A DNA stretch of 32,598 nt from CAYUNE01 sp964446115 (GTDB taxonomy: Bacteria; Desulfobacterota; Desulfobulbia; Desulfobulbales; Desulfobulbaceae), in NCBI GenBank assembly GCA_964446115.1, contig CAYUNE010000022.1, positions 1 through 32,598 of the forward strand. Reading direction: 5' to 3'. The notes beneath the pieces were generated by a model. The model was not told the DNA's origin and ran no database searches. It worked only from the letters and a program-made list of their open reading frames with translations. Positions 8,960 to 17,520 of the stretch are shown here, piece by piece (the first letter of the stretch is position 1; each line of letters begins with the position of its first letter). The translations under genes were made by a program, and so were the position numbers.

Positions 8960-8963
<4 letters not shown>
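7881..8963 (-). CDS. Lipoprotein with three fibronectin type III-like domains
   Basis: A 360-residue predicted lipoprotein. A basic N-terminus and hydrophobic segment (20-31) lead to the lipobox LFGC with lipidated Cys32. Three fibronectin III-like beta domains follow at roughly 48-155, 165-265 and 270-357, each with a Trp/Tyr core pattern such as LTWSYP, LAWQPV and LIWEGS. The stretch just after the cysteine, CGVKTEPLPPQ, resembles the start of LptM/YifL lipoproteins, and yifL also neighbours dapF in enterobacteria. The start overlaps the argH stop by four bases. A role in outer-membrane assembly is conceivable; nothing in the sequence proves it. Confidence 0.8.
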
Positions 8964-10365
<1,402 letters not shown>

Positions 10366-10369
<4 letters not shown>

Positions 10370-11568
10370 GCCTTTTTGCGGTTGATCGCCTGGATTCGGA
10401 GACGAAGGCTGTTGAGCCGGATGAAACCGGCGGCATCTGCCTGGTTGTACACCTCGTCTTCTTCAAAGGTCGCGAAGCTGGCCGAGTACAGCGAGTTGTC
10501 GGATTTGCGACCCACCGGTATGCAGTTGCCCTTGTAAAGTTTCAAGCGCACCGTGCCGTTGACGCTTTTCTGGGTCTCATCCATGGTTTTCTGCAGCAGT
10601 TCCATTTCCGGGGCAAACCAGAAACCGTTGTAGATCATGGTGGAATAGGTGGGCGTCAGGGAGTCGCGGATACGCATTACCTCCCGGTCCAGGGTGATGG
10701 TTTCCAGGTCGCGGTGGGCGGTGCGCAAAATGGTGCCCCCGGGAGTTTCGTAGACGCCGCGGGATTTCATGCCCACGAAACGGTTTTCAACCATGTCCAG
10801 GCGACCGATGCCGTTGGCCCCTCCCAGCTCGTTGAGCCGGGTGAAAAGCGGCAACGGTTCCAGCCGTTCACCGTCGATGGCCACCGGGTTGCCGCCGGCG
10901 AACTCCAGTTCGATATAGGTGGGGGTGTCCGGTGCTTTTTCGGGCGAGACCGTCAGGGTGAACATGGACTCGTCCGGTTCGTTCCACGGATCTTCCAGGA
11001 TGCCGCCCTCGAAACTGATGTGGAGAAGGTTCTCGTCGGAGCTGTACGGCTTTTCCCTGGTTACCGGCACCGGGATGCCGTGTTTCCCGGCATATTCCAG
11101 AAGCTTCGCCCGGGAGTTGAGGTCCCAGATCCGCCAGGGGGCGATAATGGTGATGGCCGGATCCAGGGCCAGATAGGTGAGTTCGAAGCGCACCTGATCA
11201 TTGCCCTTGCCGGTGGCGCCGTGGCTGACGGCATCCGCCCCCTCTTCGGCGGCGATGCGCATCTGCTCCCTGGCGATCAACGGCCGCGCCAGGGAGGTGC
11301 CCAGCAGATAGGAGCCCTCGTAGATGGCATTGGCGCGAAAGGCCGGGAAGATGAAGTCGCGGACAAATTCTTCCCTGAGGTCCGAGATGATCACCTTTTC
11401 GGCGCCGGTGGCCAACCCCTTGTCGCGGACCGCATCCCAGTCTTCACGCTGCCCCAGGTCGGCGGCATAGGCCACCACGGGGCAGTTGTACTCCCGGCTC
11501 AGCCACTTGAGAATGACCGAGGTGTCGAGTCCGCCCGAATAGGCGAGAATAATTTTTTGAATACTCAT
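10366..11568 (-). CDS. argG: Argininosuccinate synthase
   Basis: A 400-residue ATP-dependent ligase joining citrulline and aspartate. The N-type ATP pyrophosphatase loop AYSGGLDTSV is at 9-18. Other family stretches include SHGATGKGNDQVRFE and GIGRLDMVENRFVGMKSRGVYETPGG. It starts five bases after argF and overlaps argH by four. The ribosome-binding site lies inside the end of argF (GGAAAATA). Product and place in the pathway agree with both neighbours. Confidence 0.97.
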
Positions 11569-11573
11569 CTGTT

Positions 11574-12494
11574 TTATTTTCCGAGAAAATGTTCGAGGAT
11601 GGCCATGTGCATGTGCATCTTGTTTTCCGCCTGGTCAAAGGCGGGACAGTGGCTGCTCTCGAGGATTTCGTCGGTGATCTCCTCGCCGCGGTGGGCCGGC
11701 AAACAGTGCAGCACCAGGGCGTTGTCCGCCGCCTGTCGTAGGAGGCTCTTGTTTAACTGATAGGGGAGGAAAATCTTCCGGCGTTCCTCCTGTTCGCTTT
11801 CCTGGCCCATGGAGGCCCAGACATCAACGTTGATGACGTCGGCATCCCGAACCGCCTCCACCGGGTCGCGCAGGAGGGTGATATCCGCCTGCCGCTTTTC
11901 GGCGGCAGCCAGTACGCCGCTGTCCGGATCATATCCCGCCGGGCAGGCCAGGGTCAGGGGAAAGCCCATGATCATGGCCGCCTCGATCCAGGTGTTGGCC
12001 ATGTTGTTGCCGTCGCCCAGCCAGACGATTTTCAGCCCTTGGAGACGGTTGCGTTTTTCAATGACCGTCAGCAGATCACTGAGGATCTGGCAGGGATGAT
12101 ACAGGTCGGTGAGGGCATTGATAACAGGCACATCGGCATACCGGGCCAGTTCCTCCACAACCTCCTGCCCGAAGGTCCGGACGACCAGACCATCCACGTA
12201 GCGGGACATGACCCGGGCCATATCCTTGAGCGGTTCGCCGCGGGAAAGCTGGGACTCCTGGGAAGACATGAAAACGACCTGGCCTCCCAGCCGGTACATG
12301 GCCGCCTCGAAGGAGACCCGGGTGCGGGTTGAGGGCTTGTCGAAGAGCAGGCTGATGATCCTGCCCGCCAGCCGGGAATGGTGGGAGCGGTGGCGCTCTT
12401 TTTCTTTCAGGGTGCCGGCCCGATTGATCAGCTCCTCAAGCTCTTTTCGGGTAAAATCCTTCAGCGCAAGCAGGTGAGATTGTGTTGTTGTCAT
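11574..12494 (-). CDS. argF: Ornithine carbamoyltransferase
   Basis: A 306-residue enzyme making citrulline from ornithine and carbamoyl phosphate. The carbamoyl-phosphate loop STRTR is at 55-59 and the ornithine-binding HCLPAHRG at 263-270. The frame stays open for 44 more codons upstream, but the Met of MTTTQSHLLALKDFT is the start that gives the normal family length and N-terminus. No clear Shine-Dalgarno precedes it, so the exact start is slightly uncertain. It heads the arg-lys run, and its upstream region holds a candidate promoter and a structured element. Confidence 0.95.
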   Translation of the reverse strand: MTTTQSHLLALKDFTRKELEELINRAGTLKEKERHRSHHSRLAGRIISLLFDKPSTRTRVSFEAAMYRLGGQVVFMSSQESQLSRGEPLKDMARVMSRYVDGLVVRTFGQEVVEELARYADVPVINALTDLYHPCQILSDLLTVIEKRNRLQGLKIVWLGDGNNMANTWIEAAMIMGFPLTLACPAGYDPDSGVLAAAEKRQADITLLRDPVEAVRDADVINVDVWASMGQESEQEERRKIFLPYQLNKSLLRQAADNALVLHCLPAHRGEEITDEILESSHCPAFDQAENKMHMHMAILEHFLGK

Positions 12495-12597
12495 ATGCTG
12501 ATGAAGTAACAGAAAAAAAGGGGTAACGGCAATCTCTTTTTCCCGAAATGGTGCGATTTTTACTCTTTGACGGAAAAAGGGAAATGCCAAAAGACCC

Positions 12598-12626
12598 ATT
12601 GTTACAAAAGTAACTTTGATTTGCAA
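12598..12626 (-). promoter_or_regulatory. Candidate promoter of the arg-lys run
   Basis: On the minus strand TTGCAA (12626-12621) and AACAAT (12603-12598) are 17 bases apart, about 100 bases upstream of the argF ATG. Each hexamer matches consensus at four of six. The palindrome GTTAC-AAAA-GTAAC sits in the spacer and -10 and could be an operator. I see no clear ArgR box. Confidence 0.35.
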
Positions 12627-12723
12627 AGGGTTTTTAGGGCCGTAGCCTTCTTTTCAGCGGGGAAACAGAGCGGTTTCCGGAAAAAAACTAAACCCGGGCG
12701 GAGCGTTGGCCGATAGGTATTTC

Positions 12724-12818
12724 AAGCGCCCATGGTTTCCGGATGCAGACAATCGGAATGTCTGCATAGGCCGGCTATTGCATGACGCTGATAAGGTCCG
12801 TCCGGGCCGTGGGCGCTT
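12724..12818. ncRNA. Nested inverted-repeat element, possible structured RNA
   Basis: An outer pair AAGCGCCCA (12724-12732) / TGGGCGCTT (12810-12818) extends inward through a T-G wobble to 12 pairs. Inside it a perfect 9-bp hairpin ATGCAGACA (12743-12751) / TGTCTGCAT (12759-12767) is nested, with further CCGG/CCGG and GGCC pairing possible around 12739-12807. The layout resembles a multi-branch RNA or a small palindromic repeat. The strand cannot be decided, and transcription is not shown by the sequence. Confidence 0.4.
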
Positions 12819-12913
12819 ATTAGGCAATGATCCACCCCCTTCCTGCTTTTTTCCTTGCCCGTTGTGGTTATTTCCCCGCGGCGACTGATATTTTTCCCTA
12901 TTCCTGAAAACAA

Positions 12914-12942
12914 TTGACACCATGGTCGAAAGGGAGTATGAA
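12914..12942 (+). promoter_or_regulatory. Candidate sigma70 promoter of the thi operon
   Basis: A perfect TTGACA (12914-12919) is followed after 17 bases by TATGAA (12937-12942). Transcription would begin a few bases before the TPP aptamer, which is the expected layout for a riboswitch leader. Confidence 0.65.
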
Positions 12943-12956
12943 ACGGCCATAATACA

Positions 12957-13028
12957 GCAGGGGTGGCCGTCAAGGGCCTGAGATTATACCCTTTGAACCT
13001 GATCCGGGTAATTCCGGCGCAGGGAGTC
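12957..13028 (+). promoter_or_regulatory. TPP riboswitch aptamer
   Basis: The conserved core is unmistakable: GGGGTGGCC, then GGCCTGAGAT, ACCCTTTGAACCTGATC, and GGGTAATTCCGGCGCAGGGA. P3 can form as GGCC-GTCAAG-GGCC and the P4/P5 arm as CCGG-GTAATT-CCGG. The closing P1 helix is not obvious by eye. It should bind thiamine pyrophosphate and lower expression of the thi operon downstream. Confidence 0.95.
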
Positions 13029-13047
13029 CAGTCAAAGCGTAGCCTAC

Positions 13048-13090
13048 AAGCCGTTTCCTGCCGTCCACCGGTCCGGAAACGGCTTTTTTT
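13048..13090 (+). terminator. Intrinsic terminator acting as the riboswitch expression platform
   Basis: An 11-bp stem AAGCCGTTTCC (13048-13058) / GGAAACGGCTT (13075-13085) with a 16-base loop is followed by a run of seven T. It lies 20 bases after the TPP aptamer and about 90 bases before the first thi gene. Control is therefore most likely by ligand-dependent transcription termination. Confidence 0.88.
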
Positions 13091-13176
13091 ATATTTTTTC
13101 CTGTTTGACGGGGCCGGCGGGGCGAAAGGAACGATCCAGGCGGGTCGCCCGGGGAAATCAACGCGGAGGAAAAACA

Positions 13177-13953
13177 ATGCTCAACGAGGTAACCATCAGC
13201 AGGGGCATCATCGATGCCTATACCAGAAAACTGAAACAGGCCCTGGAGTTGGATGTCGCCATTGTCGGCGGTGGTCCGTCCGGGCTGGTGGCCGGGTATT
13301 ACCTGGCCCGGGCCGGGATGAAGACCGCCATGTTTGAAACCAAGCTCTCCATCGGCGGCGGCGTCTGGGGAGGGGGAATGATGTTTAACGAGATCGTTGT
13401 CCAGGAGGAGGGCAAGGGCGTGCTGGATGAGTTCGGCCTGGAGGCGGTGGAATATGAACCCGGCTACTACACTCTGGATTCCGTCCAGGTGACCGCCACC
13501 CTTATTCACAAGGCCATGGGAGCCGGCCTGAAGATCTTTAACCTGGTGGCCATGGAGGATGTGGTGATCAAGGAGGATCGGGTTGCCGGCCTGGTGATCA
13601 ACTGGGGTCCGGTGCGGAGCATGGGATTGCACATTGATCCCTTAACCATCCACGCCGGCTGTGTGCTCGATGCCACCGGCCATGATGCCAATGTGGTGCA
13701 CATTCTGGTCAAAAAGATGGGCGTCCGGCTCAACACCTCCACCGGCGGCATTGTCGGTGAAAAATCCATGGAGGCCGAGCAGGGTGAACAGCAGACCGTG
13801 GCCAACACCCGGCAGGTGTATCCCGGACTTTTTGTCAGCGGCATGGCCGCCAATGCAGTCTGCGGCGGCTACAGAATGGGACCGGTCTTCGGCGGCATGC
13901 TGCTCTCGGGGGAAAAGGCGGCGCGGGATATGGTAGCCGAACTGCGTTCATGA
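13177..13953 (+). CDS. thi4: Thi4-type thiazole synthase (predicted sulfide-dependent)
   Basis: A 258-residue Rossmann-fold protein making the thiazole phosphate moiety of thiamine from NAD and glycine. The dinucleotide loop GGGPSG is at 31-36, with E54 in FETKLSIGGG, and DATGHDA at 165-171. At the position of the yeast sulfur-donor Cys205 this protein has His152 (GLHIDP), as in archaeal Thi4 that use free sulfide catalytically with Fe(II). The ATG at 13177 follows GGAGGA at good spacing; the open frame runs 24 codons further upstream but lacks family similarity. It overlaps thiE by four bases. No thiG, thiS or thiH is visible, consistent with Thi4 replacing them. Confidence 0.93.
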   Translation: MLNEVTISRGIIDAYTRKLKQALELDVAIVGGGPSGLVAGYYLARAGMKTAMFETKLSIGGGVWGGGMMFNEIVVQEEGKGVLDEFGLEAVEYEPGYYTLDSVQVTATLIHKAMGAGLKIFNLVAMEDVVIKEDRVAGLVINWGPVRSMGLHIDPLTIHAGCVLDATGHDANVVHILVKKMGVRLNTSTGGIVGEKSMEAEQGEQQTVANTRQVYPGLFVSGMAANAVCGGYRMGPVFGGMLLSGEKAARDMVAELRS

Positions 13954-14999
13954 AGGCGGATGTTGCCAGGGCTGTTGACGCCAACCTGAACCGGGTGTGC
14001 GAGGGGGTGCGGGTTGTCGAGGATATCTGCCGCTTTATCGCGGTGGATGAATCCCTGCAGCAGCGTCTCAAGACACTGCGTCATGACCTGCGGCGCCTCA
14101 TCGACGACGATGCCCTTCTTAACTCCCGGGATTCCGGGAGCGATGTGGGTTTTGCCGCCCGGGGGGCTCTGGAGTTTAACCGCCGTACCTGTAACGACCT
14201 GTTGCGGGCCAACTGTAAACGGATCCAGGAGGGTTTGCGCTGTCTTGAAGAACTCCTCAAGCTGGACGACGATGGCGCAAGCGTCAGGGTCAAGAAATGG
14301 CGCTACGAGGCATACGAAATAGAGCGGCGACTCAGGAGGCGATGGAGCAGACGGACCCTGGAGCGCGGTCTCTACCTGGTGCTCACCGACCCACCCGGCG
14401 GATACCTGCCCCTGGCGGAAATGGCTGTCAGGGCCGGGCTGCCCGCTGTGCAGCTGCGCTACAAGGGAGATGACGACCGTCTCCACCTAGAGCTGGCCCG
14501 CGGAATGCGGGAGATCACCCGCAACACCTCGACCCTTTTCATTGTCAACGACCGGCCCGACATCGCGCTCATGGCTGCTGCCGACGGGGTTCATATCGGC
14601 CAGGAGGATCTGTCCGCCTCGGCGGTGCGGGAACTCATCGGCCCGACCATGCTGCTGGGGTTGTCCACCCATAACCTCGATCAGGTGAGAGCGGCGGCGG
14701 ATGAGCCGGTGGATTATATCGGTTTCGGCCCCCTGTACCCAACCACCTCCAAGGCCAAACCCGATCCGGTCGTCGGTGCGGAGAAACTTGCGGAGGCGTT
14801 TCGGCTTTCCGTCCACCCCATTGTCGCCATCGGCGGTCTGACGCCGGAGCGGGTGGCAAGGCTGGATGGCGATACCTATAATAATGTCGCGGTGATCCGG
14901 GCCGTCACCCGGGCAGATGATCCGCTGCGGGCAATGGAGAAATTACAACAACAGGCATCACAACAGCAGGCCGAGGAGCCTGACGGAGATATGATATGA
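13950..14999 (+). CDS. thiE: Fused HMP-P kinase (ThiD2) - thiamine-phosphate synthase
   Basis: A 349-residue two-domain protein. Residues 1-130 (ARAVDANLNRVCEGVRVVEDICRF..., RHDLRRLIDDD) match the ThiD2 type, which phosphorylates HMP-phosphate to HMP-pyrophosphate and is often fused to ThiE. Residues 138-335 are ThiE: QLRYKG at 168-173, VNDRPDIAL at 199-207, GVHIGQEDL at 213-221, GFGPLYPTTSK at 258-268 and IGGLTPE at 294-300. The fusion performs two consecutive steps, yielding thiamine phosphate. It overlaps thi4 and thiC by four bases on each side. The C-terminal 15 residues are a Gln/Glu-rich tail. Confidence 0.93.
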   Translation: MKADVARAVDANLNRVCEGVRVVEDICRFIAVDESLQQRLKTLRHDLRRLIDDDALLNSRDSGSDVGFAARGALEFNRRTCNDLLRANCKRIQEGLRCLEELLKLDDDGASVRVKKWRYEAYEIERRLRRRWSRRTLERGLYLVLTDPPGGYLPLAEMAVRAGLPAVQLRYKGDDDRLHLELARGMREITRNTSTLFIVNDRPDIALMAAADGVHIGQEDLSASAVRELIGPTMLLGLSTHNLDQVRAAADEPVDYIGFGPLYPTTSKAKPDPVVGAEKLAEAFRLSVHPIVAIGGLTPERVARLDGDTYNNVAVIRAVTRADDPLRAMEKLQQQASQQQAEEPDGDMI

Positions 15000-16282
15000 C
15001 TTTGAAACAGCAGGCAGAAAAGGGAATAATCACCCCGGAAATGGAAAAGGTGGCCGCCGATGAAGGGATTTCCCCGGAAGAGGTACGCGCCGGACTTGCG
15101 GACGGCACGGTTGTGATTCCCCGCAATGCCAATCATGACCTGGAGCGGCTGGGGGCGGTCGGCAGGGGTATGCGTACCAAGGTGAATGCCAATATCGGCG
15201 CCTCTCCCTACCACTGCGACGTCGAGGAAGAGCTGGAAAAGCTGGATGCCGCCGTCCGCCATGGTGCGGATGCGGTGATGGACCTCTCCCTGGGGATCCG
15301 TCAGATCCAGATCCGTGAGAAAATTCTGGCCGCCTCCCCGGTCATGGTCGGTACGGTGCCCATTTACCAGACCGCCTTTGAGATGTCCACGGCCCGCCGT
15401 GATATCGCGGAAATGACCATTGAGGACTTCCTCGCCACCATCCGGCGTCAGGCCGAGCAGGGGGTCGATTTCATGACCATCCACTCCGGCGTCACCCGGG
15501 CGGCGCTGACGGCCATGGAAAAACAGGGGCGGGTTCTGGACGTCACCAGCCGCGGCGGATCCTTTATCATCTCCTGGCTGCGGAAAAACAGCGGCCGGGA
15601 AGCGCCGCTCTACGAGTATTATGACGAGATTCTCGATATCCTCGCCGCCCATGACGTAACCATCTCCCTGGGTGACGGCATGCGTCCCGGTGCCACCGCC
15701 GACGCCTCGGACCGGGCGCAACTCACCGAACTCCTGGTCCTGGGCGAACTCACCCAGCGTGCCTGGGAAAAGGGTGTCCAGGTGATCGTCGAGGGACCGG
15801 GGCATGTGCCGCTTAACAAGGTAACCGAAAACATGACCATCCAGAAATCGGTCTGCGGCGGCGCCCCATTCTATATTCTCGGGCCGCTGGTCACCGATAT
15901 CGCCTGCGGTTACGATCACATTGCCGGCGCCATCGGCGGGGCCCTGGCTGCCATGAACGGTGCGGATTTTCTCTGCTACGTCACCCCTGCCGAACACCTG
16001 AAGCTGCCCTCGGTCGATGATGTGGCCGAGGGGGTGATCGCCTCGAAAATCGCGGCCCAGGCCGCGGATCTGGCCCTGGGTATGGAGTATGCCCGCCGCA
16101 AAGAGCTGGCCATGGCAAAGGCCCGGCGGGAGCTGGACTGGGAGGCCCAGATCAGGCTGTCGGTCAATCCGGACAAGGCCCGGAGCTACCGGGAGGAAAG
16201 CGAGATCGGCAGCGACGACGTCTGCACCATGTGCGGGGAGTTCTGCGCCATCAAGCGACTGCGGGAAAGCGGCGGCTGCTGA
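14996..16282 (+). CDS. thiC: Phosphomethylpyrimidine synthase (short-form ThiC)
   Basis: A 428-residue radical SAM enzyme that rearranges aminoimidazole ribotide into HMP-phosphate. It is the short form, lacking the N-terminal extension of the E. coli protein. The C-terminal cluster motif CTMCGEFC gives the non-canonical CX2CX4C that binds the 4Fe-4S cluster. VNANIGASP, GDGMRPG, VEGPGHVP and LGPLVTDIACGYDHI are family stretches. The ATG overlaps the thiE stop. Its TGA is immediately followed by the stop codon of the convergent flavoprotein gene, leaving no spacer. Confidence 0.96.
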   Translation: MTLKQQAEKGIITPEMEKVAADEGISPEEVRAGLADGTVVIPRNANHDLERLGAVGRGMRTKVNANIGASPYHCDVEEELEKLDAAVRHGADAVMDLSLGIRQIQIREKILAASPVMVGTVPIYQTAFEMSTARRDIAEMTIEDFLATIRRQAEQGVDFMTIHSGVTRAALTAMEKQGRVLDVTSRGGSFIISWLRKNSGREAPLYEYYDEILDILAAHDVTISLGDGMRPGATADASDRAQLTELLVLGELTQRAWEKGVQVIVEGPGHVPLNKVTENMTIQKSVCGGAPFYILGPLVTDIACGYDHIAGAIGGALAAMNGADFLCYVTPAEHLKLPSVDDVAEGVIASKIAAQAADLALGMEYARRKELAMAKARRELDWEAQIRLSVNPDKARSYREESEIGSDDVCTMCGEFCAIKRLRESGGC

Positions 16283-16301
16283 TTACGGCAGCCTGCCGTA
16301 A
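16283..16301. repeat. Inverted repeat at the thiC / flavoprotein junction
   Basis: TTACGGCA and TGCCGTAA form a perfect 8-bp inverted repeat with a 3-base centre. It starts on the first base after the thiC stop and encodes the last codons and stop of the convergent gene. It could act as a 3'-end hairpin for both transcripts, though neither side has a strong T run. Confidence 0.55.
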
Positions 16302-17482
16302 TAACATTTCAGCGGTCGTTCCTCACCGATGACGGCGCAGTAGTTGCACATGATGCAGCGGGAGCGCTCCTGTCTGCCGCTGCGGAATTTGTCGACGATG
16401 TTCTGCTCGATGATAAAGGGCCGGGCCATGGAGACATAGTCGATGCCGTGCCGGCTGATGATCTCCCGGATGTCCGCCAGGTTGTTGATGCCGCCCACAA
16501 CGATGACCGGAATATTCACCCGCTTTTTGATATGGAGGGCGGCATCCAGGTTGTATTTGTCGACGGGGCCGGGCAACCGGAGAAAGATCTTCAGCAGCCG
16601 GGCGGCAACCTTTTTGGCCTTATCCGGATAGTGTTTGTACTTGAAGGTGTGGGCGATGATCGCATCCACCGGCGGTTTTGTTCCGCGGATGGTCGAGAAG
16701 CCGTCCTCGAAAACACCGCAGGAGATCTCCACGGCCGCGCATCCCGATTTTTCCAGCAGCCGGGCCACGGCAGCGGCCTCGTCCGGCCGCATGCCCCGCT
16801 TGCGGCCGTCATAGGCGTTGATCTTGGCCAGGATCGGGAAATCACCCACCCGCTCCCTGGCCCGGGAGAAGATCTCGCCGATGATCCTGTATTTGTTTTC
16901 CAGAGATCCCCCCCACCGGTCCCTTCTCCTGTTGGCATGGGAGGAGAGGAATTCGCTCAGCAGATAACCGTGCGCCATGTGGAGCTGGACACCGTCGAAT
17001 CCCGCCTTTTTTGCCCTGGCAAGAGCGTCCACGAAGTTGTCGATAATCGTTTCGATTTCGCCCCCGGTCAGCTCCTCGGGCCGGTCTTCACCGTAAAATC
17101 CGTCGCGGACGGCGCTGGGTGCCACCGTGGGCAGGCCGGTAATTTTGGAGCGGGTCTGCCGGCCGCAGTGGGCAAGCTGCATGATAATGGGGGTGCCGAA
17201 TTCATGGACCGCCTCTGTGATCCTGCGGTAGGCGGGGATCGCAGCATCGTTTGTGATCATGCTCATGTGAAACTGCGGGCTCTTGCCGTCTTGCCGGATG
17301 CCGGTATATCCGGTGATGATGGCGCCGGCTCCGCCCCGGGCCAGCCGGACGTAGAAGCGTCGCAGCTTTTCCGTGGGAAATCCCCGCTCGTCGGCCATGC
17401 CTTCATGGGTGGCGGCGCGGAGAATACGGTTGGGCAGACGGATACCTGCAAGCTCGGTGGCGGTAAAGACTGGATCTGTCAT
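16283..17482 (-). CDS. Old Yellow Enzyme-like FMN oxidoreductase with C-terminal cysteine motif
   Basis: A 399-residue protein of the NADH:flavin oxidoreductase/2,4-dienoyl-CoA reductase class. The barrel shows QLAHCGRQ at 102-109, the HMAHGYLLSEFLSSHANRR signature starting at 168, DRWGGSLENK at 188-197 and VVGGI before the phosphate-binding region. The C-terminus has Cys376, Cys379, Cys382 and Cys393 (CX2CX2CX10C), close to but one residue tighter than the CX2CX3CX11C cluster of dienoyl-CoA reductases. The NAD(P)-binding C-terminal domain of those larger enzymes is missing. AGAGGA precedes the ATG. The substrate is unknown. A 38-base gap to the upstream hypothetical gene suggests cotranscription. 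Confidence 0.88.
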   Translation of the reverse strand: MTDPVFTATELAGIRLPNRILRAATHEGMADERGFPTEKLRRFYVRLARGGAGAIITGYTGIRQDGKSPQFHMSMITNDAAIPAYRRITEAVHEFGTPIIMQLAHCGRQTRSKITGLPTVAPSAVRDGFYGEDRPEELTGGEIETIIDNFVDALARAKKAGFDGVQLHMAHGYLLSEFLSSHANRRRDRWGGSLENKYRIIGEIFSRARERVGDFPILAKINAYDGRKRGMRPDEAAAVARLLEKSGCAAVEISCGVFEDGFSTIRGTKPPVDAIIAHTFKYKHYPDKAKKVAARLLKIFLRLPGPVDKYNLDAALHIKKRVNIPVIVVGGINNLADIREIISRHGIDYVSMARPFIIEQNIVDKFRSGRQERSRCIMCNYCAVIGEERPLKCYYGRLP

Positions 17483-17520
17483 GGCTGGAGTCCTCTGCTG
17501 AGGGGGGTAGGGCCTGCGCT

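Larger units (their letters stand above)
12495..12913. other. Gene-free interval between argF and the thi promoter
   Basis: No convincing protein gene is present; the short open frames here have no recognisable domain and no good ribosome-binding site. The interval holds a candidate argF promoter, a small palindrome GTTAC-AAAA-GTAAC (12601-12614), a GGAAAC/GTTTCC hairpin (12661-12678) and a nested inverted-repeat element (12724-12818). Base composition near argF is AT-richer than in the flanking genes. Confidence 0.7.

Noticed and set aside
12495..12626. 44-codon upstream extension of argF
   Set aside because: It has no similarity to the family N-terminus, would exceed the normal length, and overlaps the likely promoter.
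12661..12678. GGAAAC/GTTTCC hairpin as a terminator
   Set aside because: Only six pairs and no T run directly after it on either strand; no gene ends nearby.
12654..12950. Short open frames between argF and the thi operon
   Set aside because: No recognisable domain, no ribosome-binding site, and the region is filled with inverted repeats and a promoter.
13105..13176. 24-codon upstream extension of thi4
   Set aside because: The Met at 13177 has a strong ribosome-binding site and the known N-terminus; the extension is basic and low-complexity.
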